A DNA stretch of 24,851 bases from NCBI GenBank assembly GCA_964472565.1, contig CAYYNB010000083.1:1-24851 (forward strand), in the 5' to 3' direction. A model generated the notes under the pieces. The model was given only the letters and a program-made list of their open reading frames with translations. It was not told the DNA's origin and did no database searches. This DNA comes from DATAMF01 sp964472565 (GTDB lineage: Bacteria; Chloroflexota; Anaerolineae; Aggregatilineales; Aggregatilineaceae). Shown here piece after piece: positions 7,854 through 15,326 of the stretch (position 1 is its first letter; every line of letters starts with the position of its first letter). Made by a program: the position numbers and the translations under genes.

Positions 7854-7873
7854 CAATGGCGGGCATAAAGCGC

Positions 7874-7895
7874 GGGGCGTATGGCCATACGCCCC
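7874..7895. repeat. 22-bp perfect palindrome, copy B
   Basis: Arms GGGGCGTATG and CATACGCCCC are separated by GC and followed by TACGAGG. Length, outer bases and trailing TAC equal the copy at 1637, while the inner arm bases differ in a complementary way. It lies between convergent genes. Confidence 0.75.
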
Positions 7896-7933
7896 TACGA
7901 GGAGCCGTTGAGTTGCTGTCGGGCATGACCCTA

Positions 7934-7975
7934 CCCCCGGCCCCTTCCCGCAAGCAGGAAGGGGGAGAGGCGTGA
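7934..7975. repeat. Composite hairpin repeat, copy 3 (short)
   Basis: A CCCCCGG leader is followed by arms CCCCTTCC (7941-7948) and GGAAGGGG (7957-7964), then GGAGAGGCG. The second hairpin of the unit is missing. It sits 23 nt beyond the end of the minus-strand gene at 7998. Confidence 0.65.
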
Positions 7976-7997
7976 ATCGGGAAACCGCGTTGGCCGA

Positions 7998-8945
7998 TTA
8001 CGGTGTAAGCGGCAGATCGGTGAAGGTCAGCGGGGCGTTGATGGCGCTGAAGCGAGTCCGCAGATCGTCGGTGAATTCGAGCTTCAGGAGCGAATAGGAC
8101 GTGTTCAGGGTGCTGCCGTCGATTTCGGCGGAGATGGCGATTTGAATGGTCTGCTCGATGATCTGCGTGGTGGCGGGATCGATCAGCACTTCCCAGATAA
8201 ATGTCTCCTGATTTTCGAGCAAATTCAGAAACGCGGCGCGATTGGTGATAATCGGGTTGGCGCTGTCGGTCAGGGCGCGGAAACGATTTTCCAGCAGTTC
8301 GGGCGCGTCGGCCAGCGAAACTTCAATGGTATACAGATCGCCCTGCGTTTGACCGCGATCAATCGAGCGGGTGAGGGGGCCATCGATGCTGATGGCGGCA
8401 TCAAGCCAGGCCTGATAATCCCCGATAAAGGGATCGGTGTTGTCCTGCAAAAGGTAACGGTTCAGGAGCAGATCGGCGATCACCGGGACGGATCGGGTGT
8501 CGGCACTGCCGAAGGTGGTCCAATCGGTGGGGAGGGTGAAGCTGTCGGCGGGCGTGGTGGAATAGGTGCCGCGCCAGAAGGTTTCACCATTCACCAGGGC
8601 GGCGTTTAAATCCACTGTCCAGCGCTGGCGGGTGCCGGTGTCGGTGGAGGTGGAGGCTTTGTTGGTCACATCGAGCGCGATCACCGAACTGCCGCGATTC
8701 GTCAGGTCGTACCAGCCGGAAAGCGTCATGTCCTGCTCGCGCTTCTGCCAGACCGAGGTCTGAGCGCCCTGGGCGGTCATGGCATAGTCGGAGGAGTCGC
8801 TGACGGTGACTTGAAAAGTCTGCCAGGCTTCATAATTCTGGTAGGCCCGGAGAATGATCGAACGCGCGTCCTGTTGGGCCAACCCGGTCCCGCTGAGAAG
8901 TACCAGCGCCACGATAAATAAGAGTCCGATTATTCCGCGCCGCAT
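7998..8945 (-). CDS. Secreted protein, possibly LolA/LppX-like fold
   Basis: The protein is 315 residues from the ATG at 8945, which gives a clean Sec signal peptide (MRRGIIGLLFIVALVLLSGT, cleavage near GLAQ). A longer reading to 9014 would add 23 residues across a terminator hairpin, so I reject it as the main start. AAGGA and AGGG lie 5-16 nt upstream of 8945. The mature part alternates beta strands: AYQNYEAWQTFQVTVS near the start, then WYDLTNRG, a central strand set, and FIWEVLIDPATTQIIEQTIQ near the end. The last motif resembles LolA/LppX/LprG-type lipid- or lipoprotein-binding folds in which a WxID-T signature precedes paired strands. This fold call is tentative. It lies directly after the ECF sigma/anti-sigma pair, so it may be part of that envelope stress response. 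Confidence 0.7.
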   Translation of the reverse strand: MRRGIIGLLFIVALVLLSGTGLAQQDARSIILRAYQNYEAWQTFQVTVSDSSDYAMTAQGAQTSVWQKREQDMTLSGWYDLTNRGSSVIALDVTNKASTSTDTGTRQRWTVDLNAALVNGETFWRGTYSTTPADSFTLPTDWTTFGSADTRSVPVIADLLLNRYLLQDNTDPFIGDYQAWLDAAISIDGPLTRSIDRGQTQGDLYTIEVSLADAPELLENRFRALTDSANPIITNRAAFLNLLENQETFIWEVLIDPATTQIIEQTIQIAISAEIDGSTLNTSYSLLKLEFTDDLRTRFSAINAPLTFTDLPLTP

Positions 8946-8967
8946 AGCTACCCTGTCCTTCGTCCAA

Positions 8968-9007
8968 TAAAAATCCCTACTATCAAGTTTAACCTGACAG
9001 CAGGGAT
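8968..9007 (-). terminator. Intrinsic terminator after the anti-sigma gene
   Basis: On the minus strand a 35-nt near-perfect hairpin (9007-8973) has outer arms ATCCCT and AGGGAT and inner CT/AG, TCA/TGA and GTT/AAC pairs. The three remaining positions are G-U wobbles on this strand only; on the plus strand they would be A-C mismatches. TTTTA follows at 8972-8968. Strand-specific pairing and the T-tract support a true minus-strand terminator. It ends only 22 nt before the ATG at 8945. Confidence 0.8.
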
Positions 9008-9035
9008 CATCCAACCCACGATTAGCGGGTGGTCG

Positions 9036-11429
9036 TTAATCCTGCAACTGGATCATCAGGGGCACGCCCTGCGCTACCGCCCAGTTGAGCAGCAGGGCAT
9101 CGGTAGGATTGGCGCGGACGGTCAGGCGCATGCTGCCGTCTTCGCCGGAATCGATCTTTTCGATCACGGCGGCGGCCTGCCCTAAGGTGCTGGACAGGTC
9201 GCTGTAGGTTGCTTCCACCGAGACAGTGTTATCGTCGTTCTGGTGGAACTGGACATTGGAGACGCCCGGCAGGCCGATGGTCACGGTGTCGTCGGCTTGC
9301 AGCCCGAACGATACTTGCTCAACGGCTTCAGGAGCCAGCGACAGTTCCACGAGGTCGCCATAAGATGCAGTGGCCGGGTGGACGATGAGCGGGATGTGGT
9401 TGTCGGTGGCCCATTGGATGACCTCGGCTTCCTGAATACTGCGGACGGCCAGCGTGATCGCACTCCAGGTGTGATCCGCAGTGGCCCAATCCAGGTTGGG
9501 ATCGGCATTGGAGAAGGGGGCGAGATAGGGACCAGCGCTCACGACCAGCGCGCCTGCGGTGATGCGCACCGCAGGACCCATGGCGGCAGCGGGTTGGCCT
9601 TCGGTGGTGTCGCGCGGATCAACCGTCACGCCGCCGATTTCGGCACGCTGCTCGTCCGTCAGGGCATCCGCATTGGCTGGGATGCTGGCGTAAACATCGA
9701 CGTACTGGCCGACATACGCGCCGGGATCGCCGCTGGCGACATAGCTGCCCTGCGGGATCGAGACGGCGACGGTGTTCGAGGGCAGGATCAGCGTGCCGCC
9801 AAGTTCATCGGATGGGGCGGGAGTCGTGCCCGGTGTGCCGAGTGTGACTTCCAGCACGACTTCACCGCTGGCTTCGCAGTTCATCACGCAGGCGGGGACG
9901 GTATGGAACGCGACCAGCGCGGGCAGACTCGCTGTGATCTGCATATCCTGCGTGGCGGCAAAACGAGCAATGTTTTGGGTAGCGCCCAGCGCGATTTCGG
10001 TATCGGCCACACCTTCGATCACGCGGAAGGTGAAGGGCGAACCCGTTTCGACCTTAAAGACCTGCATCATACCCGGCTGCAAAGAAATTTGCTGTCCGGA
10101 TTCCAGAACCGGCGGATCGAGTATGGGGCGGATTTCCAGGCGGTAGGTTCCGGCCAGAGTCGTCAGGTGGCCCTCAACGAGGATGTCATAGACCTGCGCC
10201 GGCCCGCTGTTGTCGATCAGCAGGACGCCTTCATTCGAACGGTAGACATAGTACAGGGTGGTGCCATCGTTGGAACGCCCATCCATAAAGAGATTGGGCA
10301 CGAACGAATCGCTCACCGCCTGAACGATCAACCAGCCTTTGGGGAGCGTGGAACTGTCCACGCGGTAATCGTCGCGCGGGGTTTCGAGCGCGAGCTGGCC
10401 GGAATGGATATAGGTCATATCGGTGTTGATGTCTTCGGGGCGAATTTCCGTGAAATCCAGCGGGAAGGTGAGGCCAGATGCACCCTGGACCAGCCCGGCG
10501 AGAGTCGCGTAGTCGCGCTCGACGGGACTCCAAGCGTCCATGAGCTTGTTTTTCACGAAGACACTCGGCACCCCGGTCACACCCAGATCGGATGAAAAGA
10601 CGTTGTTGGCAGTCAGGACACCGGCATAACGTTCGGCATAGAGGCAGGTGCCGTAACGCGACATGTCAAAATCGCTGCCCAGGTTGACCAGTTGGAGCTG
10701 ATCCAGGGCGAAGGCTTCGGAGGCGGGGTGATCTTGGAGCAGGGCGAACAGGGTGTTCACCATTTCCCAAAACGCGCCTTGTTCCCCGGCGCAGTAGGCG
10801 GCCTGGGCCGCGCGTTCGGAATCTTCCCAGCCCGTGCCCCAGAGCAGCCGCAGTTCCAGCACCGCCTGCCCGGTCAGGACGTAATCCTCAATGAAACGCT
10901 TGAGATCGCCCGCGAAATATTCCTGGCAGTGGGGACAGGCGGGATCGGTGAAGAGCAGGACGCGGATCGGGGCGTTGGGGTTGCCGATAAAGGGGGTGCC
11001 GTCGGCGCTGATGCCGCGTACTACCCCGGTTTGCCAGGCCACCGAGGTATAGGTGGAGTCGGCGTTGGGGCGGCTGGCGGACGTTTCGAGATTGGCAAGT
11101 TCGGGCGAGTAACTGCCCGCTTCACCGCCGACCAGCGGCACGCAGTACTGCGGGAAGTTGGCGCACAGGGTTTGATCCTGGGGGGCAGCGGCCCATTCGC
11201 TTTGTACGTTGTGCTTGGGATCGTCGTCGCGCGAGAGGATCACAAGGGCGACGGCTGCGACGAGGATCACCGCAGCGAAGACCGTTAAAACGCCCACCCA
11301 GCGCCGCGAGGATCGGGCGGCGGGCGTGGGTTCGATACGTGCCCGGATGGTGGGCCACAAATCCAGGGTATCCGGCGCGGCGTGTTCCGCTGCCGCCTGG
11401 ACGAGATCAACCAGTTTATTTCGTTTCAT
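9036..11429 (-). CDS. Anti-sigma factor fused to DsbA-like thioredoxin and CpaB-like domains
   Basis: The 797-residue protein begins with a short cytoplasmic part (1-42, DLWPTIRARI) typical of Chloroflexi anti-sigma factors, though without a visible zinc motif. A membrane helix follows (about 44-66), then the extracytoplasmic part. Residues about 125-320 are a DsbA/thioredoxin_4 domain with active site C165-P-H-C168 (FTDPACPHCQEYF) and cis-Pro region GVTGVPSVFV. About 325-540 holds beta-rich segments. About 543-797 resembles CpaB/RcpC: a SAF-like VAVSIP strand, a YVGQYVDVYAS turn, and two related motifs (ITLAVRSIQEAEVIQWA about 655-672; RLTVRANPTDALLLNWA about 768-785). The start overlaps the sigma gene by 14 nt, as expected for a translationally coupled sigma/anti-sigma pair. 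It probably holds the sigma factor at the membrane and responds to thiol redox or misfolding outside; that is inference. Confidence 0.82.
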   Translation of the reverse strand: MKRNKLVDLVQAAAEHAAPDTLDLWPTIRARIEPTPAARSSRRWVGVLTVFAAVILVAAVALVILSRDDDPKHNVQSEWAAAPQDQTLCANFPQYCVPLVGGEAGSYSPELANLETSASRPNADSTYTSVAWQTGVVRGISADGTPFIGNPNAPIRVLLFTDPACPHCQEYFAGDLKRFIEDYVLTGQAVLELRLLWGTGWEDSERAAQAAYCAGEQGAFWEMVNTLFALLQDHPASEAFALDQLQLVNLGSDFDMSRYGTCLYAERYAGVLTANNVFSSDLGVTGVPSVFVKNKLMDAWSPVERDYATLAGLVQGASGLTFPLDFTEIRPEDINTDMTYIHSGQLALETPRDDYRVDSSTLPKGWLIVQAVSDSFVPNLFMDGRSNDGTTLYYVYRSNEGVLLIDNSGPAQVYDILVEGHLTTLAGTYRLEIRPILDPPVLESGQQISLQPGMMQVFKVETGSPFTFRVIEGVADTEIALGATQNIARFAATQDMQITASLPALVAFHTVPACVMNCEASGEVVLEVTLGTPGTTPAPSDELGGTLILPSNTVAVSIPQGSYVASGDPGAYVGQYVDVYASIPANADALTDEQRAEIGGVTVDPRDTTEGQPAAAMGPAVRITAGALVVSAGPYLAPFSNADPNLDWATADHTWSAITLAVRSIQEAEVIQWATDNHIPLIVHPATASYGDLVELSLAPEAVEQVSFGLQADDTVTIGLPGVSNVQFHQNDDNTVSVEATYSDLSSTLGQAAAVIEKIDSGEDGSMRLTVRANPTDALLLNWAVAQGVPLMIQLQD

Positions 11430-11991
11430 AGCCGTGAGTCTCCATCACATCTTGTCGATAACGCCGTAAAAGTTTGCGCAGCCGTTCCCGCGCGGTGTGC
11501 AGCCGCCATTTGATCGTGCCCTGGGGCACGTCCTGGTGCGCCGCGATCTCGGCCTCGCTCAAGTCCAGGTAATAACGCAGCACGATGGCCGCCCGCTGTT
11601 CGGGGGGAAGCTGGGCCAGCGCGGTCCAGATTTCGGCGTGGGTTTCGGCCTGTTCGAGCAGTTGTTCGGGGGTGAGTGCGGGATCGGGGAGATCAAGGGA
11701 GTCCGGTGAATCGTCGAGCGAGGCCGACGGTCTGCGCCGGGTGACGGCTTTGACGGCATCATTTACCACGCCACGCAAAAACCAGGGTCCGAACGGGCGC
11801 GCCGCGTCGAACTGGTGAATGCGCTCATAGGCCCGGATGAAGGCGGTCTGTACAATGTCTTCGGCCAGCGTCCGGTCATGCGTAATCAGGGTGGCTGCGC
11901 GCACGGCCCGCACCTGATACGCCCGCACCAACATTTCTAACCCGCTGATGTCCCCCGCTTTTAAGCGGGCAATGGCTTTGTGTTCGTCCAT
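11416..11991 (-). CDS. ECF-type RNA polymerase sigma factor
   Basis: The 191-residue protein has sigma-70 region 2 (about 10-85; MLVRAYQVRAVRAATLITHD, AEDIVQTAFIRAYERI, PFGPWFLRGVVNDAVK) and region 4 (about 125-178; LPPEQRAAIVLRYYLDLSEAE, VPQGTIKWRLHTARERLRKL) joined by an acidic linker. There is no region 1 or 3, so it is group 4 (ECF). The ATG at 11991 has AGGAG about 5 nt upstream. The next gene encodes its anti-sigma partner and starts inside this one. ECF genes often control themselves, but I could not find a convincing paired -35/-10 copy in the short leader (11992-12050). Confidence 0.93.
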   Translation of the reverse strand: MDEHKAIARLKAGDISGLEMLVRAYQVRAVRAATLITHDRTLAEDIVQTAFIRAYERIHQFDAARPFGPWFLRGVVNDAVKAVTRRRPSASLDDSPDSLDLPDPALTPEQLLEQAETHAEIWTALAQLPPEQRAAIVLRYYLDLSEAEIAAHQDVPQGTIKWRLHTARERLRKLLRRYRQDVMETHGYETK

Positions 11992-12050
11992 AACCTCTCC
12001 TCTATATAGGGTATCCCGAAGCGGGGGGAAAGGTTGGGATGAGATTTACC

Positions 12051-12112
12051 CCAACCTCCTTTCCCCGAACGCGGAGAAAGGAGGAGCAGGGAGGGCGCAG
12101 CAGGCATCAGGC
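12051..12112. repeat. Composite hairpin repeat, copy 4
   Basis: Arms CCTCCTTTC (12055-12063) and GAAAGGAGG (12076-12084) match copy 2 exactly. GCAGGGAGGGCGCAGCAGGC then resembles the start of copy 2's second hairpin but lacks a good closing arm. It lies between the MurF-Alr stop (12117) and the sigma factor start and may end the MurF-Alr transcript. Confidence 0.7.
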
Positions 12113-12116
12113 GGGG

Positions 12117-14678
12117 TTATTGTTTGACGCGCGGCACGCGGGCCAGAATGGTGCTGACGACTTCATAATTGATCGTGTCGAGATATTCCGCGACATCTTC
12201 GGCGGTGATGCTGCGCGAAGCCTGCTGGCCGATCAACACAACTTCATCCCCGATTTGCACATCTTCGATATGGGAGACATTGATCGCGGCCTGATCCATA
12301 CTGATGCGCCCGACCAGCGGCGCATATTCACCGCGTACCAGCACATGCTTCCAGCGTCGGGGCGCACGGCGGAACCCATCGGCATATCCGACCGGGATAA
12401 TAGCGATGGTTTCGGTGATCTGGGTGCGGTAGGTGTTGCCGTAGCCGATGTAACTGCCGGGTGGAAGCCGCTTGACCTGGGCGATGGTCGTTTTCCAGAC
12501 GAGCGCGGGCTTAAAGTCGGCGGGAACGGGCATGAGCGTGCTGGGATTCAGACCGTACATGGCGATCCCGGCGCGGACCATGTTAAAGCGCGAATTGGGC
12601 ATGTGGATCGTGGCGGCGGAGTTGGCGGCATGAATATATTTGAAGCGGAACCCGGCGGCCAACAGCGGATCAACGACATGCTCGAAGGCGGCGGTTTGCT
12701 CGCGGGTGTATTCTTCGTCTTCGTCGGCCACCGAAAAATGGGTGAAGATGCCTTCGATTTCCAGGTTGCGCAGGTTGCGCGTCCCCCGGAAGAAGGTGGT
12801 CACATCCGGCGGGAGGAGGCCCAGGCGGGCCATGCCTGTATCGACCTTCACATGCGCCTTCACGCTGGCGTTCATCTCGCGCCCGGCGCGGTCAAAGGCG
12901 CGGGCGACTTCGAGATCGTAGAGGGCTACCGTGATGTCATAACGGATGACCTGCCGCGCGGCCCAGGGTGGGGTATAACCGAGGACCAGAATCGGGGCGG
13001 TGATACCCGCTTCGCGCAGTTCAATCGCTTCGTTCATGGAGGCGACGCCGAGATATTCCGCGCCGTTGTTCAGGGCGGTGGTGCTGACCGGGATCGCGCC
13101 GTGCCCGTAAGCGTTGGCTTTGACGACGGCCATCAGGGCGACATCCGGCCCGATGATCTCCTTGAGGCGGCGCACGTTGTAGGCAATCGCCTCCATATTA
13201 ATATGAATCCAGGTGGGGCGATCCGGGCGATCCATCCAGACCTGTTCATAGGCGCTTTCCTGGCGGGCCAACTGCCCGGCGTCCTGTTCATTCGCCAGCA
13301 GACGGCGCACGACTTTTTCCATGCGGGCGGTGGGGCTGCCCTTGACCAGGACAATATCACGCGGCTGCAAGGTCTGAAGCACCGCTTTGGCGGCGTCTTC
13401 GGCGCTGAAGGTGATCTGCACGCGGCTGCGATCCAACCCCTGTTCGAGGGCGACACGCCCGGCTTCAGCGGCAGCATCGCCCTTAGTCACCAGTTGATCG
13501 ACGATCTGCGCGGCCTGCTGACCGACCTGGATATGCGCGACCCCGGTATAACTGCCGAGTTCGTCCAGGTCGCCCATTACAAAAATCACGCGGCTGCGCT
13601 CGTCCTTGACCGCTTTCAGCCAGTCCAGCGCGGCGGACATGCCTTCGGGCGTGGCGCTGAAACTGTCATCGACCAGCAGACTGTCGTTTGCGCCGGGTAA
13701 GGGGCGCATGCGTCCCGCCAGCGGTTCGAGTTCGGTCAGGGCGTGAAGGCCTTCTTCGAGCGGGATGCCGTAGCTGAGGCCGACGGCCAGCGCGGACAGG
13801 GCGCTGTAAAGCTGGTGGGAACCTAAGAGCGGCACCCAGCGGCCCGCGAAACGTTCTTTGTTGTGGCGCAGATCGAAGCCGGTTTTGTAACGATCCACGA
13901 GGATGTTATAGGCGAAGAGGTCCGCGCCAAAAAGCGCTTCGTTGATGTCCAGCCCGACAGTCAGCACGGACGCCTGGGTTTCACTCGTCATGTCGCGCAC
14001 ATAGGGATCGTCAAAGTTGAGGACGGCGAGGCCTTCGGGGGGCAGGTGGCGGATCAATTCGCCTTTTTCGCGGGCGATGTGTTCCAGGGTGCCAAAACGA
14101 TCCGTGTGGGCGTGACCGATGCCCGTCACGACGCCGACGAGCGGCTTGGTGGCCTCGACCATTTCGGCCATTTCGCCAAACTGGTTGGTGCCGAATTCCA
14201 GCACGGCCATCTGATGCTCTTTGGCGAGGCGGCCCAATGCCAGCGGCAGACCAAAACGCCCGTTGAAGCTGCCGGGATTTTTGTAGACGTTAAAGCGGGT
14301 GCTGAGGACTTTGGCTATCGCTTCTTTGGCGGTGGATTTGCCCACGCTGCCCGTGACGCCGATCACGGTGGTGCCGTACTTTTTGAGCACGATTTGCGTC
14401 CAGCGCATGAGGGCGTCTTCGACATGGCGCATCACGATCACCGTCAGGCCTTCGGTGTCGAAGGTGGGGGGATGGGTACACATGATGCCGGTGGCCCCGC
14501 CCGCAATGGCATCAGCCATGTAGTTGTGCCCGTCGCCGCGATCTGTTTTGATAGCAACAAACAGTTCGCCGGGATTGACGCGCCGCGAGTCGAAACAGAA
14601 ATCACTGAAAATCTGAGCCGCCGCTTCACCGAACAACTGCCCATCGGCGGCTTCGAGGATGTCATATAAATTGATCAT
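12117..14678 (-). CDS. murF-alr: Bifunctional MurF ligase / alanine racemase
   Basis: One 853-residue protein joins two steps of peptidoglycan precursor synthesis. About 1-450 is MurF, which adds D-Ala-D-Ala to UDP-MurNAc-tripeptide: ATP loop GVTGSVGKST with K114, LEFGTNQFGEM, GIGHAHTDRFG and DDSFSATPEGM. About 480-853 is alanine racemase, which makes D-Ala from L-Ala: PLP lysine K520 in VVKANAYGHG, catalytic Tyr Y746 in IGYGNTYRT, and IIPVGYADGF and RISMDQAAINV near the end. MurF-Alr fusions are known, best in Bacteroidetes. A TTG at 14696 opens six codons earlier; ATG 14678 matches the usual MurF start better. Neither has a clear Shine-Dalgarno. A 12-bp palindrome with arms ACTAC and GTAGT (14704-14715) lies 26 nt upstream and could be an operator. 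Confidence 0.95.
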   Translation of the reverse strand: MINLYDILEAADGQLFGEAAAQIFSDFCFDSRRVNPGELFVAIKTDRGDGHNYMADAIAGGATGIMCTHPPTFDTEGLTVIVMRHVEDALMRWTQIVLKKYGTTVIGVTGSVGKSTAKEAIAKVLSTRFNVYKNPGSFNGRFGLPLALGRLAKEHQMAVLEFGTNQFGEMAEMVEATKPLVGVVTGIGHAHTDRFGTLEHIAREKGELIRHLPPEGLAVLNFDDPYVRDMTSETQASVLTVGLDINEALFGADLFAYNILVDRYKTGFDLRHNKERFAGRWVPLLGSHQLYSALSALAVGLSYGIPLEEGLHALTELEPLAGRMRPLPGANDSLLVDDSFSATPEGMSAALDWLKAVKDERSRVIFVMGDLDELGSYTGVAHIQVGQQAAQIVDQLVTKGDAAAEAGRVALEQGLDRSRVQITFSAEDAAKAVLQTLQPRDIVLVKGSPTARMEKVVRRLLANEQDAGQLARQESAYEQVWMDRPDRPTWIHINMEAIAYNVRRLKEIIGPDVALMAVVKANAYGHGAIPVSTTALNNGAEYLGVASMNEAIELREAGITAPILVLGYTPPWAARQVIRYDITVALYDLEVARAFDRAGREMNASVKAHVKVDTGMARLGLLPPDVTTFFRGTRNLRNLEIEGIFTHFSVADEDEEYTREQTAAFEHVVDPLLAAGFRFKYIHAANSAATIHMPNSRFNMVRAGIAMYGLNPSTLMPVPADFKPALVWKTTIAQVKRLPPGSYIGYGNTYRTQITETIAIIPVGYADGFRRAPRRWKHVLVRGEYAPLVGRISMDQAAINVSHIEDVQIGDEVVLIGQQASRSITAEDVAEYLDTINYEVVSTILARVPRVKQ

Positions 14679-14747
14679 GGCATTTTTCGCATGCAAAAAA
14701 GATACTACCTGTAGTTTAGGCGGGTGGGGATAAATTCGCCAATAGTG

Positions 14748-14770
14748 AGCCGGGCCTGATTCGCCCGGCT
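14748..14770 (-). terminator. Hairpin after the DUF4919 gene
   Basis: Perfect 8-bp arms AGCCGGGC and GCCCGGCT with a 7-nt loop start 4 nt beyond the DUF4919 stop codon. There is no T-tract on the minus strand, so it may only stabilise or weakly end the transcript. Confidence 0.45.
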
Positions 14771-14774
14771 GTGA

Positions 14775-15314
14775 TTAGATCGGCGCGGTTTGATCGAGGT
14801 GCGACTGCAAAATTTCGACATCAAAATAAAGCTGGCCCGCGTCGTTGCGCTGGGAGTCTACGACATCGATCACATCGTAGTGCCGCTCGTCGTCGATCAC
14901 CAACTGCTGGCCGACGGGCAGCAGCCCTAAAAAGCGCAGGACATCATATTCTTCGCGGATATGCACGACGACAAACGCGGTAGCAAACGACTGCCCATCA
15001 CCGGACGCCATGATCGATTTGGTCAGGCCGGTAGCGAAATCGCGGTGCCAGCGGGCGCGGGTTTCGTCGGCAACCTGGCTGTACAGGTAGGACATCAACA
15101 GGTGCAGATCGATCTGTAACAGGTCGGCTTCAAGCATGACCGCACACATCGCCCCGGCGGTTGCCCAGTCCTGGGCTTTCATGGCCGCGCCGACGGGCTG
15201 CATGTTGTTGGGCAGAGAATACGGCTCGTAGTCGGGGCGCTGCACATAGGCCCGGCGCAGTTGGGTGAAGTCCACCTGTTTGATGTGCTGGGTCAAGAGG
15301 AGTTTATAGTCCAT
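14775..15314 (-). CDS. DUF4919-like protein; possible immunity partner
   Basis: The 179-residue protein has no signal peptide or membrane helix. It fits DUF4919 as I recall it: DFTQLRRAYVQRPDYEPY at the start, a helical pair in the middle, then SGDGQSFATAFVVVHIREEYDVLRFLG and a final strand set around QQLVIDDERHYDVIDVV. The family's function is unknown. ATG 15314 has GGAG about 8 nt upstream. It starts 12 nt after the stop of the HExxH protein and shares its promoter. A small cytoplasmic protein directly after a toxin-like gene is where an immunity protein would be, but DUF4919 also occurs elsewhere, so this role is only a hypothesis. Confidence 0.75.
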   Translation of the reverse strand: MDYKLLLTQHIKQVDFTQLRRAYVQRPDYEPYSLPNNMQPVGAAMKAQDWATAGAMCAVMLEADLLQIDLHLLMSYLYSQVADETRARWHRDFATGLTKSIMASGDGQSFATAFVVVHIREEYDVLRFLGLLPVGQQLVIDDERHYDVIDVVDSQRNDAGQLYFDVEILQSHLDQTAPI

Positions 15315-15326
15315 GGCGTTCTCCGT

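Noticed and set aside
7753..7997. CRISPR-like array from the many repeats between convergent genes
   Set aside because: Repeats are unequal, unevenly spaced and individually palindromic, with no constant repeat-spacer rhythm and no cas genes.
8946..9014. Extended N terminus of the secreted protein from 9014
   Set aside because: It would place 23 polar residues before a perfect signal peptide and code through a terminator hairpin; kept only as a possible leader translation.
9243..10595. A 450-codon open frame antisense to the anti-sigma fusion
   Set aside because: No domain or motif is recognisable; composition is that of a shadow frame and there is no promoter or ribosome site.
11992..12050. 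An AAC-type ECF promoter for autoregulation of the sigma gene
   Set aside because: An AAC stretch exists, but no matching -10 element sits at the right distance, and the region overlaps a repeat.
12039..13700. A 553-codon open frame on the plus strand, antisense to MurF-Alr
   Set aside because: It lies wholly opposite a protein with intact catalytic motifs, begins in a repeat, and its translation has low-complexity Gly/His/Asp composition typical of antisense GC-rich frames.
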